NCBI RefSeq assembly: GCF_001854125.1
Contig: NZ_CP017715.1
Span: 4,030,001-4,094,000, forward strand
Direction of reading: 5' to 3'
From: Marinobacter salinus
GTDB taxonomy: Bacteria > Pseudomonadota > Gammaproteobacteria > Pseudomonadales > Oleiphilaceae
Length of the DNA stretch: 64,000 bases
Of this stretch, positions 34,319 to 43,942 are shown piece by piece. Positions within the stretch are counted from its first letter, which is position 1. Each line of letters opens with the position of its first letter. The translations under genes and the position numbers were made by a program. The notes under the pieces were generated by a model. The model was not told the origin of the DNA. It was given only the letters and a program-made list of their open reading frames with translations, and did not search any database.

Positions 34319-35056
34319 ATGCTGATTATCCCTGCCATTGATCTTAAAGACGGCAAATGTGTGCGCCTGCGCCAGGGCCGGATGGATGACTCCACCGTAT
34401 TCGGGGATGACCCCGTCGACATGGCCACCCGTTGGGTGGAAGCCGGCGCGCGTCGCCTGCACCTGGTAGATCTGAACGGTGCTTTTGCCGGTGAGCCGGT
34501 CAATGGCGAAATTGTTCAGGCAATTGCCCGGAAATATCCCGACTTGCCCATTCAGATTGGTGGCGGTATCCGCTCTGCGGAAACGATCGAAGCCTATCTT
34601 AAAGCGGGCGTGCAGTGGGTCATTATTGGCACCAAGGCAGTGAAAGAGCCCGATTTTGTCACTGAGATGTGCAAGCGCTTTCCTGGTCATATCATTGTCG
34701 GGCTGGACGCAAAAGACGGCCGCGTTGCGACAGACGGCTGGGCTGAGGTCTCCGAGGTCATGGCGACAGATCTGGCCAGGCGGTTCGCCAATGATGGTGT
34801 GGACTCGATTGTATACACCGACATCAGCCGCGACGGTATGATGCAGGGTGTGAATGTTGAGGCGACAGCTGCGCTGGCGGAAGCGGGGGGTATCCCGGTG
34901 ATCGCCTCCGGCGGTGTGACCAACATGGACGACCTGAAGCGCCTCGCAACGGTGGCGAACAAAGGCATCCTGGGCGCGATTACCGGCCGTGCGATCTACG
35001 AGGGCACGCTGGATGTGGCTGAGGCTCAGGCCTTCTGCGATAGCCTGAAAGCGTAA
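34319..35056 (+). CDS. hisA: Phosphoribosylformimino-5-aminoimidazole carboxamide ribotide isomerase
   Basis: A 245-residue TIM barrel beginning LIIPAIDLKDGKCVRLRQG with the catalytic Asp8. A second catalytic Asp lies in YTDISRDGMMQG. It catalyses the Amadori isomerisation feeding HisF. It lies between hisH and hisF in the same operon. Confidence 0.96.
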   Translation: MLIIPAIDLKDGKCVRLRQGRMDDSTVFGDDPVDMATRWVEAGARRLHLVDLNGAFAGEPVNGEIVQAIARKYPDLPIQIGGGIRSAETIEAYLKAGVQWVIIGTKAVKEPDFVTEMCKRFPGHIIVGLDAKDGRVATDGWAEVSEVMATDLARRFANDGVDSIVYTDISRDGMMQGVNVEATAALAEAGGIPVIASGGVTNMDDLKRLATVANKGILGAITGRAIYEGTLDVAEAQAFCDSLKA

Positions 35057-35067
35057 GAGGAGCGATC

Positions 35068-35841
35068 ATGGGTCTGGCCAAACGCATTATTCCCTGCCTG
35101 GACGTGGACAAGGGTCGCGTGGTGAAGGGCGTTAACTTCGTTGATATACGGGACGCTGGCGATCCGGTTGAAGTTGCCCGTCGCTATAACGAACAGGGCG
35201 CGGATGAAATCACCTTTCTCGATATCACGGCAAGCCACGAGAGTCGCGACACCACCTATGAAACCGTGGAGCGCATGGCGGCAGAGGTTTTTATACCGCT
35301 TACGGTTGGTGGCGGTGTGCGCACCGTGGATGATATTCGCAAGCTGCTCAATGCAGGGGCAGACAAGGTTTCCATAAATACGGCGGCGGTATTCAATCCG
35401 GAATTTGTTCGTGAAGCTGCCGGGCGTTTCGGCAGTCAATGTATTGTGGTGGCCATTGATGCCAAGCGGGTCAGTTCTGAGGGTGAGGAGCCTCGATGGG
35501 AGATCTTTACCCACGGCGGCCGCAAACCAACCGGTCTGGATGCCGTAGAGTGGGCCCGCAAGATGGTGGAAATGGGGGCTGGCGAGTTGTTGCTCACCAG
35601 TATGGACCGCGATGGCACCAAGATCGGTTTTGATCTCGGGCTGACCCGCGCCATCAGCGACGCAGTGAGCGTGCCGGTGATTGCTTCAGGCGGTGTTGGC
35701 GAGCTTCAGCACCTGGCCGATGGTGTCACCAAAGGTGGTGCCGATGCGGTGCTTGCAGCGTCGATCTTTCACTTCGGCCAGCACTCAATTCCGGAGGCCA
35801 AAGCCTTCATGAAAGCCCAGGGTATTGAGGTCCGGGATTAG
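35068..35841 (+). CDS. hisF: Imidazole glycerol phosphate synthase, cyclase subunit
   Basis: A 257-residue TIM barrel with the catalytic Asp11 in IIPCLDVDKGRVVKG and Asp in LLTSMDRDGTKIGF. With HisH it makes imidazole glycerol phosphate and the purine precursor AICAR. The stop overlaps by 4 bases the convergent deacetylase gene. The remaining his genes are not in the window. Confidence 0.96.
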   Translation: MGLAKRIIPCLDVDKGRVVKGVNFVDIRDAGDPVEVARRYNEQGADEITFLDITASHESRDTTYETVERMAAEVFIPLTVGGGVRTVDDIRKLLNAGADKVSINTAAVFNPEFVREAAGRFGSQCIVVAIDAKRVSSEGEEPRWEIFTHGGRKPTGLDAVEWARKMVEMGAGELLLTSMDRDGTKIGFDLGLTRAISDAVSVPVIASGGVGELQHLADGVTKGGADAVLAASIFHFGQHSIPEAKAFMKAQGIEVRD

Positions 35842-36665
35842 CGTTTCTGTGCAAAGGCAGGTCGTATGGCCTGCTTTTCCCCTTCTGCAAACATCTCATG
35901 ATTGCTGTTGCGCATCGCCCATAGCCCGCTAATGGTGGCTATTGCAACGCCTTGCTGGTCCAGCAGGGGCAGGTGTTTTTCCAGGTAGTCCACGGTCACC
36001 TTGTGTGGATGCCCGATAGCCACCGCACTGCCATTCTCTTTCGCCCGCTGAATCAGTAACTTGAACTGCTTGTCGACATACTCCTCGGTTTGCTGGTGGT
36101 CCAGGAAAACATCGCGCTTCAGATTGGGAATCTTATAAGCCGTAGCAACGTCGCTGGCAATCGAGGATGCAATGGTCCGACTGTCCACAAAGTAAACCGG
36201 GTAGCGGTTGAGTTCCTTCATCACCCAATCCATGGGCTGGAGCTGTTGGGTCAGCAGGCTGCCCATGTGGTTGTTGACGCCCTGCACGTGAGGAATCGAC
36301 TGAAGGGCCCGTCGCAGGGTGGTGACCATGCTCTGTTCATCCATGTCGGGCGTTAGCCCGCCTGGTCCCAGGCCGAAATTGCGGGTATTGGCCATAGGGG
36401 CGTGCAGCATGATTTCCTTGTGTTGCCGCCAGGCCATCTGCGCGAGAGGCACTGTATGGCGCCGGTAGGGTAGAAATGCCAGAGTGAGGGGCTGGTCCAT
36501 CCTGGCAAGCCGTTCACCCTCTTCCAGGTTGTGCCCCATGTCGTCAATGATGATGGCGATGGTGGGGGGCAGGGAAGTGGCAGCAGGGCGTTTAGCCGAT
36601 TCGGCTGCTGCCACTGGTGCGGCCAGGGTTGCCGCTAGCAAGGTCAGAAGCGGGAACAATCTCAC
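35838..36665 (-). CDS. Divergent polysaccharide deacetylase family protein
   Basis: A 275-residue exported protein. A signal peptide (LFPLLTLLAATLAAPVAAAE) precedes a deacetylase-like beta/alpha barrel (IAIIIDDMGHNLEEGERLAR; MLHAPMANT; VNNHMGSLLT; VAIGHPHKVTVDYLEKHLP). This family (DUF610) commonly follows ctpA and envC. Its start overlaps the ctpA stop by 4 bases, so a cell-wall role is likely, but the substrate is unproven. Confidence 0.85.
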   Translation of the reverse strand: MRLFPLLTLLAATLAAPVAAAESAKRPAATSLPPTIAIIIDDMGHNLEEGERLARMDQPLTLAFLPYRRHTVPLAQMAWRQHKEIMLHAPMANTRNFGLGPGGLTPDMDEQSMVTTLRRALQSIPHVQGVNNHMGSLLTQQLQPMDWVMKELNRYPVYFVDSRTIASSIASDVATAYKIPNLKRDVFLDHQQTEEYVDKQFKLLIQRAKENGSAVAIGHPHKVTVDYLEKHLPLLDQQGVAIATISGLWAMRNSNHEMFAEGEKQAIRPAFAQKR

Positions 36666-38083
36666 TGAGCGGTTCCCTGTGCCTTGGTATCGGTATCTGT
36701 CTGGTTTTTGCGATTAAGAATCTGGAGTCCCTTGAGCAGATTCAGGGCTGAGCGTAGCTGGTAGTCGCGGCTGGCCAACGATACCGTATCCGCATTGCTT
36801 TGCTCTTCACTCTGAGCCGGCTTTTTGCCTTCATTCTGGCCCTCAAGGTGGCCGGTGAGGTCTGCCTCGGTGAAGAACGGCTGGCTATCCAGCTCCTTAA
36901 GCTCGGCTGGGCGCACCAGAATATCCGGTTTAATGCCGGTTGCCTGGATAGAGCGCCCGTTTGGCGTGTAATAGCGGGCGGTCGTCATTTTGATAGCATG
37001 GGTCTCGTCGAGCGGAATGACCGTCTGAACGCTGCCTTTACCGAAGGACTGGGTGCCCATAATAACTGCGCGTTCTTGATCCTGGAGCGCGCCCGCGAGG
37101 ATTTCCGACGCAGAGGCGGAGCCACCGTTAATTAACACCACAATGGGTGTTCCTGCCATGACATCGCCGGCCTTGGCGCTGAAGCGGAGTCGTGAGCTCT
37201 GAATACGGCCTTCTGTGTAAACAATCAGGCCTTCGTCTAACAGTGCGTCGGCGGTTGCAACGGCTGCCTGCAGAACCCCTCCCGGGTTGTTGCGCAGATC
37301 AATGACAAGACCGTCAAGGTCGCTGCCACGCTCTGCTTCCAGCTTGTTCAGAGCCTTCTGGAATTGATCACCGGTATCCGCCTGGAATTGCGTGATGCGA
37401 ACGTAGCCGTAACCGTTGTCGACCATCCGCGATTTAACGCTGGTGACTTTTATGATGTCTCGCTTGACTTCAATTTCTATCGGGGCGCTCTCGCCCTCTC
37501 GCATAATGGTCAGTGTCAGAATCGAGCCAGGCTTGCCGCGCATCAGCTTAACGGCTTCTTCGAGGCCCATGCCTTTTACCGGTTTCTCATCCAACTTGAT
37601 GATCAGGTCACCGGCCTGAACGCCGGCTTTCTGGGCCGGAGTGTCATCGATCGGCGAGATGACTTTCACGAAACCGTTTTCCATTCCGACTTCAATGCCA
37701 AGGCCTCCGAACTCACCGGAAGTGCTCTCTTCCAGCTCTTCGTAGTCCTTGGGCGCGAGATAGGTGGAGTGGGGGTCCAGGTCAGAAAGCATGCCCTTGA
37801 TGGCGCTTTCGAGGAGCTGGCGGTCGTCTACCTCTTCAACGTAGGCATCCTTGATGCGGCTGAAGACTTCGGTGAACTTGCGCAAGTCGTCCAGGGGCAG
37901 CTGTTGTTCCGGATCGGGAAGCTTGATTTCGACCCGCTCGCCACTTTGTACGCCTTCCAGAAGCTGCTGGGCGACGGGTTCTTTTTCCTGCGCGAGAGCG
38001 AGACCGGGGGATAGGACAAAACAGGTAGCGAGAGCGATGGAGCGCAAAGGAAAGGTCTGGAGATTATTTCTTACCCGTTTCAT
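36662..38083 (-). CDS. ctpA: Carboxy-terminal processing protease CtpA (S41 family)
   Basis: A 473-residue periplasmic serine protease. It has a signal peptide, an N-terminal helical segment (FSRIKDAYVEEVDDRQLLES), a PDZ domain at about 110-195 (GIEVGMENGFVKVISPIDDT) and an S41 core with catalytic Ser in NGGSASASEIL and Lys in GTQSFGKGSVQT. Family members trim murein hydrolases and other envelope proteins. Downstream of envC, forming an envelope-maintenance cluster. Confidence 0.93.
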   Translation of the reverse strand: MKRVRNNLQTFPLRSIALATCFVLSPGLALAQEKEPVAQQLLEGVQSGERVEIKLPDPEQQLPLDDLRKFTEVFSRIKDAYVEEVDDRQLLESAIKGMLSDLDPHSTYLAPKDYEELEESTSGEFGGLGIEVGMENGFVKVISPIDDTPAQKAGVQAGDLIIKLDEKPVKGMGLEEAVKLMRGKPGSILTLTIMREGESAPIEIEVKRDIIKVTSVKSRMVDNGYGYVRITQFQADTGDQFQKALNKLEAERGSDLDGLVIDLRNNPGGVLQAAVATADALLDEGLIVYTEGRIQSSRLRFSAKAGDVMAGTPIVVLINGGSASASEILAGALQDQERAVIMGTQSFGKGSVQTVIPLDETHAIKMTTARYYTPNGRSIQATGIKPDILVRPAELKELDSQPFFTEADLTGHLEGQNEGKKPAQSEEQSNADTVSLASRDYQLRSALNLLKGLQILNRKNQTDTDTKAQGTAQ

Positions 38084-38178
38084 TCACATATCCTGTTTTT
38101 ATTCCGGTAGTTGGGCTGATATCCCTGATTCACGACAGTATGGCGTTAGCGCGGGCGTTTGTCAGCCCTCAGAGAGTT

Positions 38179-39336
38179 TCAGTTTGACAGCCATCTCCTT
38201 GGGTTGTCCGGCTTGCCATTGTGACGCACTTCGAAATAGAGCGCGGGGTCGTCCGTGCCACCGGTCCGGCCGGCCAGGGCAATGGGTTCGCCTGCAGTTA
38301 CCCAGTCTCCCGGGCTTGTGAACAGGCTGCTGCTGTGGCCATAGAGTGTCATGTAGCCGTCGCCATGATCAATTATGGTAATAAGACCAAAGCCCCTGAG
38401 CCAGTTGGCAAACACAACCCGCCCATAGTGTATCGCCTTCACTTCGGCATCTTCGTCTGTGCGGATAAGCAGGCCGTTACGACGAAGCTTGCCTTCCGCA
38501 TAACGGTCCCCAAATCCGCTCAGGACTTTGCCCCGTGCCGGCCAGGGAAGTTTGTCACGCAGTGAGCGGAACGGTTTCGATTCGTTCGGTGAAGGGATGC
38601 TGGCGATCGCCTGCTGGACGTCTTTCAGCAGTTTCTCAAGTCGTTTGCGATCGGATTCGAGGTCTTCCCGCTCCCCACGCCTGTTTAGAATATCGGACTT
38701 CAGCGCTGCCAGGGTCTGCTGACGCTCCTTCCGGGAGTTCGCCAGTTGCTCTTGTCGCTTGGCCACATCGACTTCCGTTCGAGCCAGTTCGGCTCGCGTG
38801 GCCTGCACCTCGGCCCGGGCTTTCTTGAGATCCTGCAGGCTTTTTCTGAAGGCCTCAAGGCGCTCGACCGTATCCCGGCTGAGGTATTCGTAATAGGTCA
38901 TGGTCCGGGCGACCTTGTCCGGATCGATTTCGTTCAGAAGAACCTTGACGGCGGGGGCATCACCTTCCATCCATGCCGCCCGGATCTGCCGTTTCAGGCT
39001 TTCCCTTTGACGGTCGAGTGTGCGGGTGAGCGTCTGTTCTTCCTGCTCCAGTTCGCCCAGACGTTGCTGCTGTTCCCGGGCCCTGGCCCGAAGAGAGCGG
39101 CGTTCACGGGTCAGGCGGCTGATCGTGCGCTCGGCCGCAGCCAGCTGGCGCTCCAGTGCGGAGCGGTCTTCTTCAGCATCCGCCAGCCACTCGTCGATGT
39201 CCTCAATGCGTTCCTTGAGGCTCTCGATCTGGGCTGGCGTTACCTCTTCCTGGGCAACTGCCGGCGTTGCGACTGCGAGCAGGGCAAACGCCAGCATCGG
39301 AATAAGCTGAAACAAAGTTATTGGTCTTGCAGTCAA
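38179..39336 (-). CDS. envC: Murein hydrolase activator EnvC
   Basis: A 385-residue periplasmic protein. A signal peptide (LIPMLAFALLAVATPAVAQE) is followed by a long coiled coil (residues ~35-240, with repeated R/E/L heptads) and a degenerate LytM/M23 domain (YAEGKLRRNGLLIRTDEDAE; MTLYGHSSSLF). EnvC activates amidases at the division septum. Its start overlaps gpmI by 4 bases. Confidence 0.92.
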   Translation of the reverse strand: MTARPITLFQLIPMLAFALLAVATPAVAQEEVTPAQIESLKERIEDIDEWLADAEEDRSALERQLAAAERTISRLTRERRSLRARAREQQQRLGELEQEEQTLTRTLDRQRESLKRQIRAAWMEGDAPAVKVLLNEIDPDKVARTMTYYEYLSRDTVERLEAFRKSLQDLKKARAEVQATRAELARTEVDVAKRQEQLANSRKERQQTLAALKSDILNRRGEREDLESDRKRLEKLLKDVQQAIASIPSPNESKPFRSLRDKLPWPARGKVLSGFGDRYAEGKLRRNGLLIRTDEDAEVKAIHYGRVVFANWLRGFGLITIIDHGDGYMTLYGHSSSLFTSPGDWVTAGEPIALAGRTGGTDDPALYFEVRHNGKPDNPRRWLSN

Positions 39337-40880
39337 CCGATTTTAACCAGGCTGTGCCCGGTCATCTCCCCGGGCTGCTTCAGGCCCATAAGCGCCAGTA
39401 GAGACGGTGCCACATCGCTCAGGCTGCCATCATTCAGGAGGCTGATGTTGCGGTGCCCGGTATAGACGAGGGGGACCGGGCCAATGGTGTGGGCGGTATG
39501 GACCTGGCCGGAGTCCGGGTCGGTCATCTGCTCGCAGTTACCGTGGTCCGCTGTAATCAGGGCTTCACCACCTACCTCGTCAAGCGCTTCCACCACGCGT
39601 TGTACGCAGTGGTCGAGGCATTCGGCGGCCTTGATGGCGGCGTCCAGTTTGCCGGTGTGGCCTACCATGTCGCCGTTGGCGTAATTGCATACCACCAGGT
39701 CGTACTTTCCGCTCTTGATGGCTTCAACCAGTTTGTCGGTAACTTCCGGTGCGCTCATTTCCGGTTGCAAATCATAAGTGGCGACCTTGGGAGACGGCAC
39801 CAGAATGCGATCTTCTCCTTCGAACGGCGTCTCCAGGCCACCATTGAAGAAGAAGGTGACGTGTGCGTACTTCTCTGTTTCCGCGATTCGCAGCTGGGTC
39901 TTTCCCTGTTTCGCCATGTATTCGCCGAGGCCGTTGTTCAGTTGCTCGGGCGGATAAGCGCAGTCTGCCTTGATATCAGCCGCGTACTCCGTGAGTGTCA
40001 CAAAATCGGCGAGTTCCGGGTGCTTGCGGCGGTCAAAACCTTCGAAGTCTTTTTCGACAAACGTGCGCGTCATTTCCCGGGCACGGTCGGCGCGGAAATT
40101 CATAAACAGCACGGTGTCACCATCGTTGATAGTGCCTTCGGGTTCGCCGGCTGCGTGAATCCGGGTTGGTGCCACAAACTCGTCGTTCTCTCCCCGCTCG
40201 TAGGCCTGTTCCAATCCGTTAACGGGATCGGCAGCGGTATACTTCGCAGTGCCCTGGGTCATCAGATTGTAAGCTGCTTCCACGCGATCCCAGCGATTGT
40301 CCCGGTCCATAGCGTAGTAGCGGCCAACGATTGAAGCGACCCGACCAACGCCCAGGTCACTGAGTTTGGCTGCCGCCTTTTCCAGTGACGGTCTGGCGCT
40401 GCGAGGAGGCATGTCCCGGCCATCCAGGAAAGCGTGGATGTAGACTTCTTTGGCGCCGCGGGAGGCTGCCAGTTCAGCGGCGGCCAGAATGTGGTCTTCG
40501 TGGCTGTGGACGCCACCCGGGGACAAAAGCCCCATCAGGTGAACGGCGCGGTCGCTGCTTACGGCCTTGTCGATGGCAGAGCAAAGCACTTCATTTTTCT
40601 GGAAATCGCCGTCTTCAAGGTCTTTGTCGATACGAGTGAGGCTTTGATAAACCACGCGGCCAGCGCCCAGATTCATATGGCCAACTTCGGAGTTGCCCAT
40701 CTGGCCCTGTGGCAGGCCGACAAACATACCCGAGGTATTGATCAGGGTCTTTGGCTGGTTTTGCCACAGTTTGTCCCAGAACGGGGTGCTGGCATTGCTG
40801 ATGGCGTTGTCCTCAGCGGGGTCACGATAGCCCCAGCCGTCCAGGATAATCAGTGCAGTCGGCTTGCGCGTCGCAGTCAT
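39333..40880 (-). CDS. gpmI: 2,3-bisphosphoglycerate-independent phosphoglycerate mutase
   Basis: A 515-residue Mn-dependent glycolytic enzyme interconverting 3- and 2-phosphoglycerate. It starts TALIILDGWGYRDPAEDNAI, the catalytic Ser is in GNSEVGHMNLGAGRVVYQ, and metal ligands recur in ADHGNCEQM and HTAHTIGPVP. The ATG at 40880 is preferred over a GTG one codon upstream. Order gpmI-envC-ctpA is conserved in pseudomonad-like bacteria. Confidence 0.96.
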   Translation of the reverse strand: MTATRKPTALIILDGWGYRDPAEDNAISNASTPFWDKLWQNQPKTLINTSGMFVGLPQGQMGNSEVGHMNLGAGRVVYQSLTRIDKDLEDGDFQKNEVLCSAIDKAVSSDRAVHLMGLLSPGGVHSHEDHILAAAELAASRGAKEVYIHAFLDGRDMPPRSARPSLEKAAAKLSDLGVGRVASIVGRYYAMDRDNRWDRVEAAYNLMTQGTAKYTAADPVNGLEQAYERGENDEFVAPTRIHAAGEPEGTINDGDTVLFMNFRADRAREMTRTFVEKDFEGFDRRKHPELADFVTLTEYAADIKADCAYPPEQLNNGLGEYMAKQGKTQLRIAETEKYAHVTFFFNGGLETPFEGEDRILVPSPKVATYDLQPEMSAPEVTDKLVEAIKSGKYDLVVCNYANGDMVGHTGKLDAAIKAAECLDHCVQRVVEALDEVGGEALITADHGNCEQMTDPDSGQVHTAHTIGPVPLVYTGHRNISLLNDGSLSDVAPSLLALMGLKQPGEMTGHSLVKIG

Positions 40881-41022
40881 CACTTCGTCCGGTTGGTTGG
40901 AAAAGTTAATAAAGGGGAGCGCAGATTCTAACCGTTTTCATTTACACAAGCCATGTTGACCGCCTTCTGTGACTGCGCCGGTGTGTGTATAATCCTGCCA
41001 AATTATTTTCCAGGGTACTTTC

Positions 41023-41439
41023 ATGGACCGCTTGTTTGAATTTGTTGTTAACCACTACATTCTTGTCGCGCTGTTTGTGGCCTTTTTGCTCGCCATCCTG
41101 TTCCTTGAGTCCCGCCGGGGCGGTACCAAGATATCGGCCCAGGGTGCGGTCAATCTGATCAACAAGGACGAAGCAGTGGTTGTGGATATCCGGGATCGGA
41201 AGGAATTCGGAGAGGGGCGCATCACCGGCTCTATTAACATCCCTCTGAACAGCTTGAAGAGCCGCGTTTCAGAATTGAACAAGTTCAAGGAAAAGCAGAT
41301 TATCGTTGCCGACAAGATGGGCCAGCATTCCGCCATGGCGGTCAAGCAGCTTAATGCCGAAGGCTTCGGCAACGTTGTGCGTCTTAACGGTGGCATCAGC
41401 GACTGGAAAGCGAGCAATCTGCCGCTGGTTAAAAAGTAA
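41023..41439 (+). CDS. Membrane-anchored rhodanese-like protein lacking the catalytic cysteine
   Basis: A 138-residue YibN-type protein. It has one N-terminal membrane helix (YILVALFVAFLLAILFLESR) and a rhodanese domain (AVVVDIRDRKEFGEGRITGS, then INIPLNSLKS). The active loop, usually Cys-x-x-Gly, reads IVADKMGQHSAMAV, with Asp where the cysteine should be, so thiosulfate transferase activity is doubtful. A TATAAT at 40986-40991 lies upstream. secB follows; a grxC gene often found between the two is absent here. Confidence 0.88.
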   Translation: MDRLFEFVVNHYILVALFVAFLLAILFLESRRGGTKISAQGAVNLINKDEAVVVDIRDRKEFGEGRITGSINIPLNSLKSRVSELNKFKEKQIIVADKMGQHSAMAVKQLNAEGFGNVVRLNGGISDWKASNLPLVKK

Positions 41440-41579
41440 GGCCGGTCAGGGCTCTTGATCTGGAGCGCAATCTGCCGCACTGTTTCACATAAGCTGGCGG
41501 TGTCGCGAAGTAAACTGTTCCGGCAGCAAACCTCATAACAACGGGCCCAAGCCCATGATCGAGAACGAAAGGACTGAAA

Positions 41580-42083
41580 ATGGCTGAGAATCAGCAAGCC
41601 GCAGCAGGCACTGAAAACGAGAACCAACCCCAGTTTGCCCTTCAGCGGATCTATGTGAAGGACCTGTCTTTTGAATCACCCAATTCCCCAACGGTGTTTC
41701 AGGAGCAGTGGAAGCCACAGGTTAATCTGGATCTGAACACCTCGCACAACAAAGTAAGCGAGAACCAGTACGAAGTGGTCCTGTCCCTGACGGTCACCGC
41801 AAAGGTCGGTGAGAAAGTTGCTTACATCGTTGAGATCCAGCAGGCAGGCGTATTTCTGGTGCAAAGCATAGAAGGTGCGCAGCTGGGTCAGATGCTGGGA
41901 GCCTACTGCCCGACTATCCTCTTTCCCTATGCGCGCGAAGCCATTGATGGTGTTGTTGGCAAGGGCAGTTTCCCTGCGCTTATGCTCGCCCCGGTAAACT
42001 TCGATGCGATCTATGCCCAGGCACTGAAGCGCAAGCAGGAAGAAGCTGCTGGCGAAGCCAAGGAAGAGCAGAAGACTCATTAA
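41580..42083 (+). CDS. secB: Protein-export chaperone SecB
   Basis: A 167-residue acidic cytosolic chaperone that keeps preproteins unfolded for SecA. Typical features are FALQRIYVKDLSFESPNSPT, VEIQQAGVF and LGAYCPTILFPYAREAI, with an acidic tail. GAAAGGA precedes the ATG. A strong terminator follows 20 bases after the stop. Confidence 0.96.
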   Translation: MAENQQAAAGTENENQPQFALQRIYVKDLSFESPNSPTVFQEQWKPQVNLDLNTSHNKVSENQYEVVLSLTVTAKVGEKVAYIVEIQQAGVFLVQSIEGAQLGQMLGAYCPTILFPYAREAIDGVVGKGSFPALMLAPVNFDAIYAQALKRKQEEAAGEAKEEQKTH

Positions 42084-42103
42084 TCCGGGCTTGGTGCGAA
42101 GAA

Positions 42104-42133
42104 GAAAAAAAACCGGCTTTTGCCGGTTTTTTT
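42104..42133. terminator. Bidirectional terminator after secB
   Basis: AACCGGC pairs with GCCGGTT around TTTT, with an A-run before and a T-run after, so it can end transcription from secB rightwards and from trmL leftwards. Confidence 0.88.
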
Positions 42134-42153
42134 GTGTCCGGGCCCAGGGTGAT

Positions 42154-42618
42154 CTAGCTGGCTCCGGTGAACCCCAGCTGTCGCCAGGCCTCATAAACCA
42201 CCAGGGCGGCGGTATTTGACAGGTTCAGGCTTCGGCTTTCAGGTCGCATGGGTACGCGCAGGCAGTGGTCAGTCGGGAGAGACTCCCTGACAGCGGCTGG
42301 CAGGCCCCGGGTCTCGGGGCCAAACATCAGGTAGTCGCCTTCCTGGTAGCGTACTTCGTGGTAATGGTGGACGCCCTTGGTCGTGAGCCCGAATAACCGC
42401 CGTGGCTGTTCACTCTCCAGGAATGCCTGGTAGCTCTTGTGGACCCGTATGCTGGCATATTCACTGTAATCCAGGCCTGCGCGTCGCATCTGCTTGTCTT
42501 CCAGAGTGAAACCCAGGGGCTCAATCAGATGCAACAGGCAGCCGGTATTGGCGCAGAGCCGGATAATATTGCCGGTGTTCGGCGGTATTTCCGGCTCGTA
42601 CAGCACCACGTTCAGCAT
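42154..42618 (-). CDS. trmL: tRNA (cytidine/uridine-2'-O)-methyltransferase TrmL
   Basis: A 154-residue SPOUT methyltransferase modifying wobble nucleotide 34 of tRNA-Leu. Landmarks: LNVVLYEPEIPPNTGNIIRL, LIEPLGFTLEDKQMRRAGLD, FGPETRGLP and the knot region MRPESRSLNLSNTAALVVYE. Length matches the family (~155). Confidence 0.94.
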   Translation of the reverse strand: MLNVVLYEPEIPPNTGNIIRLCANTGCLLHLIEPLGFTLEDKQMRRAGLDYSEYASIRVHKSYQAFLESEQPRRLFGLTTKGVHHYHEVRYQEGDYLMFGPETRGLPAAVRESLPTDHCLRVPMRPESRSLNLSNTAALVVYEAWRQLGFTGAS

Positions 42619-42623
42619 GGAGA

Positions 42624-43802
42624 TCAGCGCTCAACAGCGAGGGCAACACCCATGCCGCCGCCGATACACAGGGTAGCCAGGCCCTTGTGTGCGTCACGGC
42701 GAACCATCTCGTGCAGCAGGGAAACCAGAATACGGCAGCCGGACGCACCGATAGGGTGGCCCAGGGCGATCGCGCCGCCGTTAACATTGACCTTGCTGGT
42801 ATCCCAGCCAAGATCCCGGTTTACGGAGATGGACTGGGCGGCAAATGCTTCGTTGGCTTCGATCAGGTCGAGGTCATCCACGCTCCAGCCGGCCAGTTTA
42901 AGGCAACGCTGACTGGCGGGAATCGGACCTGTGCCCATGATGGTGGGGTCGACGCCGGCATTGGCGTGCGCCTTGAGCGTGGCAAGAGGAGTCAGGCCAA
43001 GCTCTTTGGCTTTCTCGGCACTGCACACCATGACAGCAGCCGCACCGTCGTTCAGCGACGACGCGTTGCCGGCCGTGACCGTACCATCTTTCTTGAATGC
43101 CGGCCGCAGCTTGCCCAGCCCTTCTCCGGTCACGCCATCTCGCGGACCTTCGTCGGTGTCTACGACAACCGCGTCGCCTTTACGCTGGGGGATAGATACA
43201 GGCACGATCTGGCTGTCGAAATAACCCGCTTTCTGGGCGGCAACGGCCTTTTGCTGGGACGCTGCGGCGAAGTTATCCTGCTCTTCCCGGCTGATGCCGT
43301 ATTTCTCGACTATGTTCTCGGCAGTCACACCCATGTGGTAGTCGTTGAAGGCATCCCAAAGACCATCCGTGATCATCGTGTCGATCATGGTCCAGTTGCC
43401 CATGCGCTGGCCGTTGCGGCTGTTGGGCAGTACGTGAGGGGCCTGGCTCATGCTCTCCTGACCACCGGCAATCATCAGTTCCGCGTCGCCGCAGCGGATG
43501 GCCTGCACCGCCATATGAACGGCTTTGAGGCCTGACCCGCAAACCTTGTTGATGGTCATGGCGGGTACGGAGGCCGGGAGGCCGGCATTGATAGAGGATT
43601 GGCGGGCCGGGTTCTGGCCACAGCCGGCCGTCAGGACCTGGCCGAGTACAACTTCATTTACCTGATTGCCGGCAACGCCGGTTTCTTCCAGGATGGCCTT
43701 TATAACGGCGGTGCCGAGCTGGTCTGCACTCAGGCTGGACAGGCCGCCGCCAAAAGTTCCGATGGCAGTCCGCTTGGCAGCAACAATGACGACATCACGC
43801 AT
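42624..43802 (-). CDS. Acetyl-CoA C-acetyltransferase (thiolase)
   Basis: A 392-residue biosynthetic-type thiolase that condenses two acetyl-CoA to acetoacetyl-CoA. The three active-site regions are present: nucleophile Cys in NKVCGSGLKAVHMA, His in GGAIALGHPIGASG, and Cys in TLCIGGGMGVALAVER. Length is standard. It could serve polyhydroxyalkanoate synthesis, leucine/ketone catabolism or both (phaA/atoB); no partner gene is next to it to decide. Confidence 0.93.
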   Translation of the reverse strand: MRDVVIVAAKRTAIGTFGGGLSSLSADQLGTAVIKAILEETGVAGNQVNEVVLGQVLTAGCGQNPARQSSINAGLPASVPAMTINKVCGSGLKAVHMAVQAIRCGDAELMIAGGQESMSQAPHVLPNSRNGQRMGNWTMIDTMITDGLWDAFNDYHMGVTAENIVEKYGISREEQDNFAAASQQKAVAAQKAGYFDSQIVPVSIPQRKGDAVVVDTDEGPRDGVTGEGLGKLRPAFKKDGTVTAGNASSLNDGAAAVMVCSAEKAKELGLTPLATLKAHANAGVDPTIMGTGPIPASQRCLKLAGWSVDDLDLIEANEAFAAQSISVNRDLGWDTSKVNVNGGAIALGHPIGASGCRILVSLLHEMVRRDAHKGLATLCIGGGMGVALAVER

Positions 43803-43942
43803 GGATTCTCTCCGGTTTGAAAGGGCGGGGACCTTGCTTTATCCGCGCCGGCAGGATGAAAAACTGCTGGCATTGTATCCGGAAAGCCCCGAGCGGCCAA
43901 AGAGGCTCCGGAAGTGACACGGTTGGACGGTTCCGAAAATGG

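Noticed and set aside
39453..40334. Long plus-strand open frame (293 codons) within gpmI
   Set aside because: gpmI is certain on the other strand; composition of this frame is atypical for a protein.
41440..41579. Expected grxC between the rhodanese-like gene and secB
   Set aside because: The 140-base gap is too short and holds no CxxC glutaredoxin motif, so the gene is absent here.
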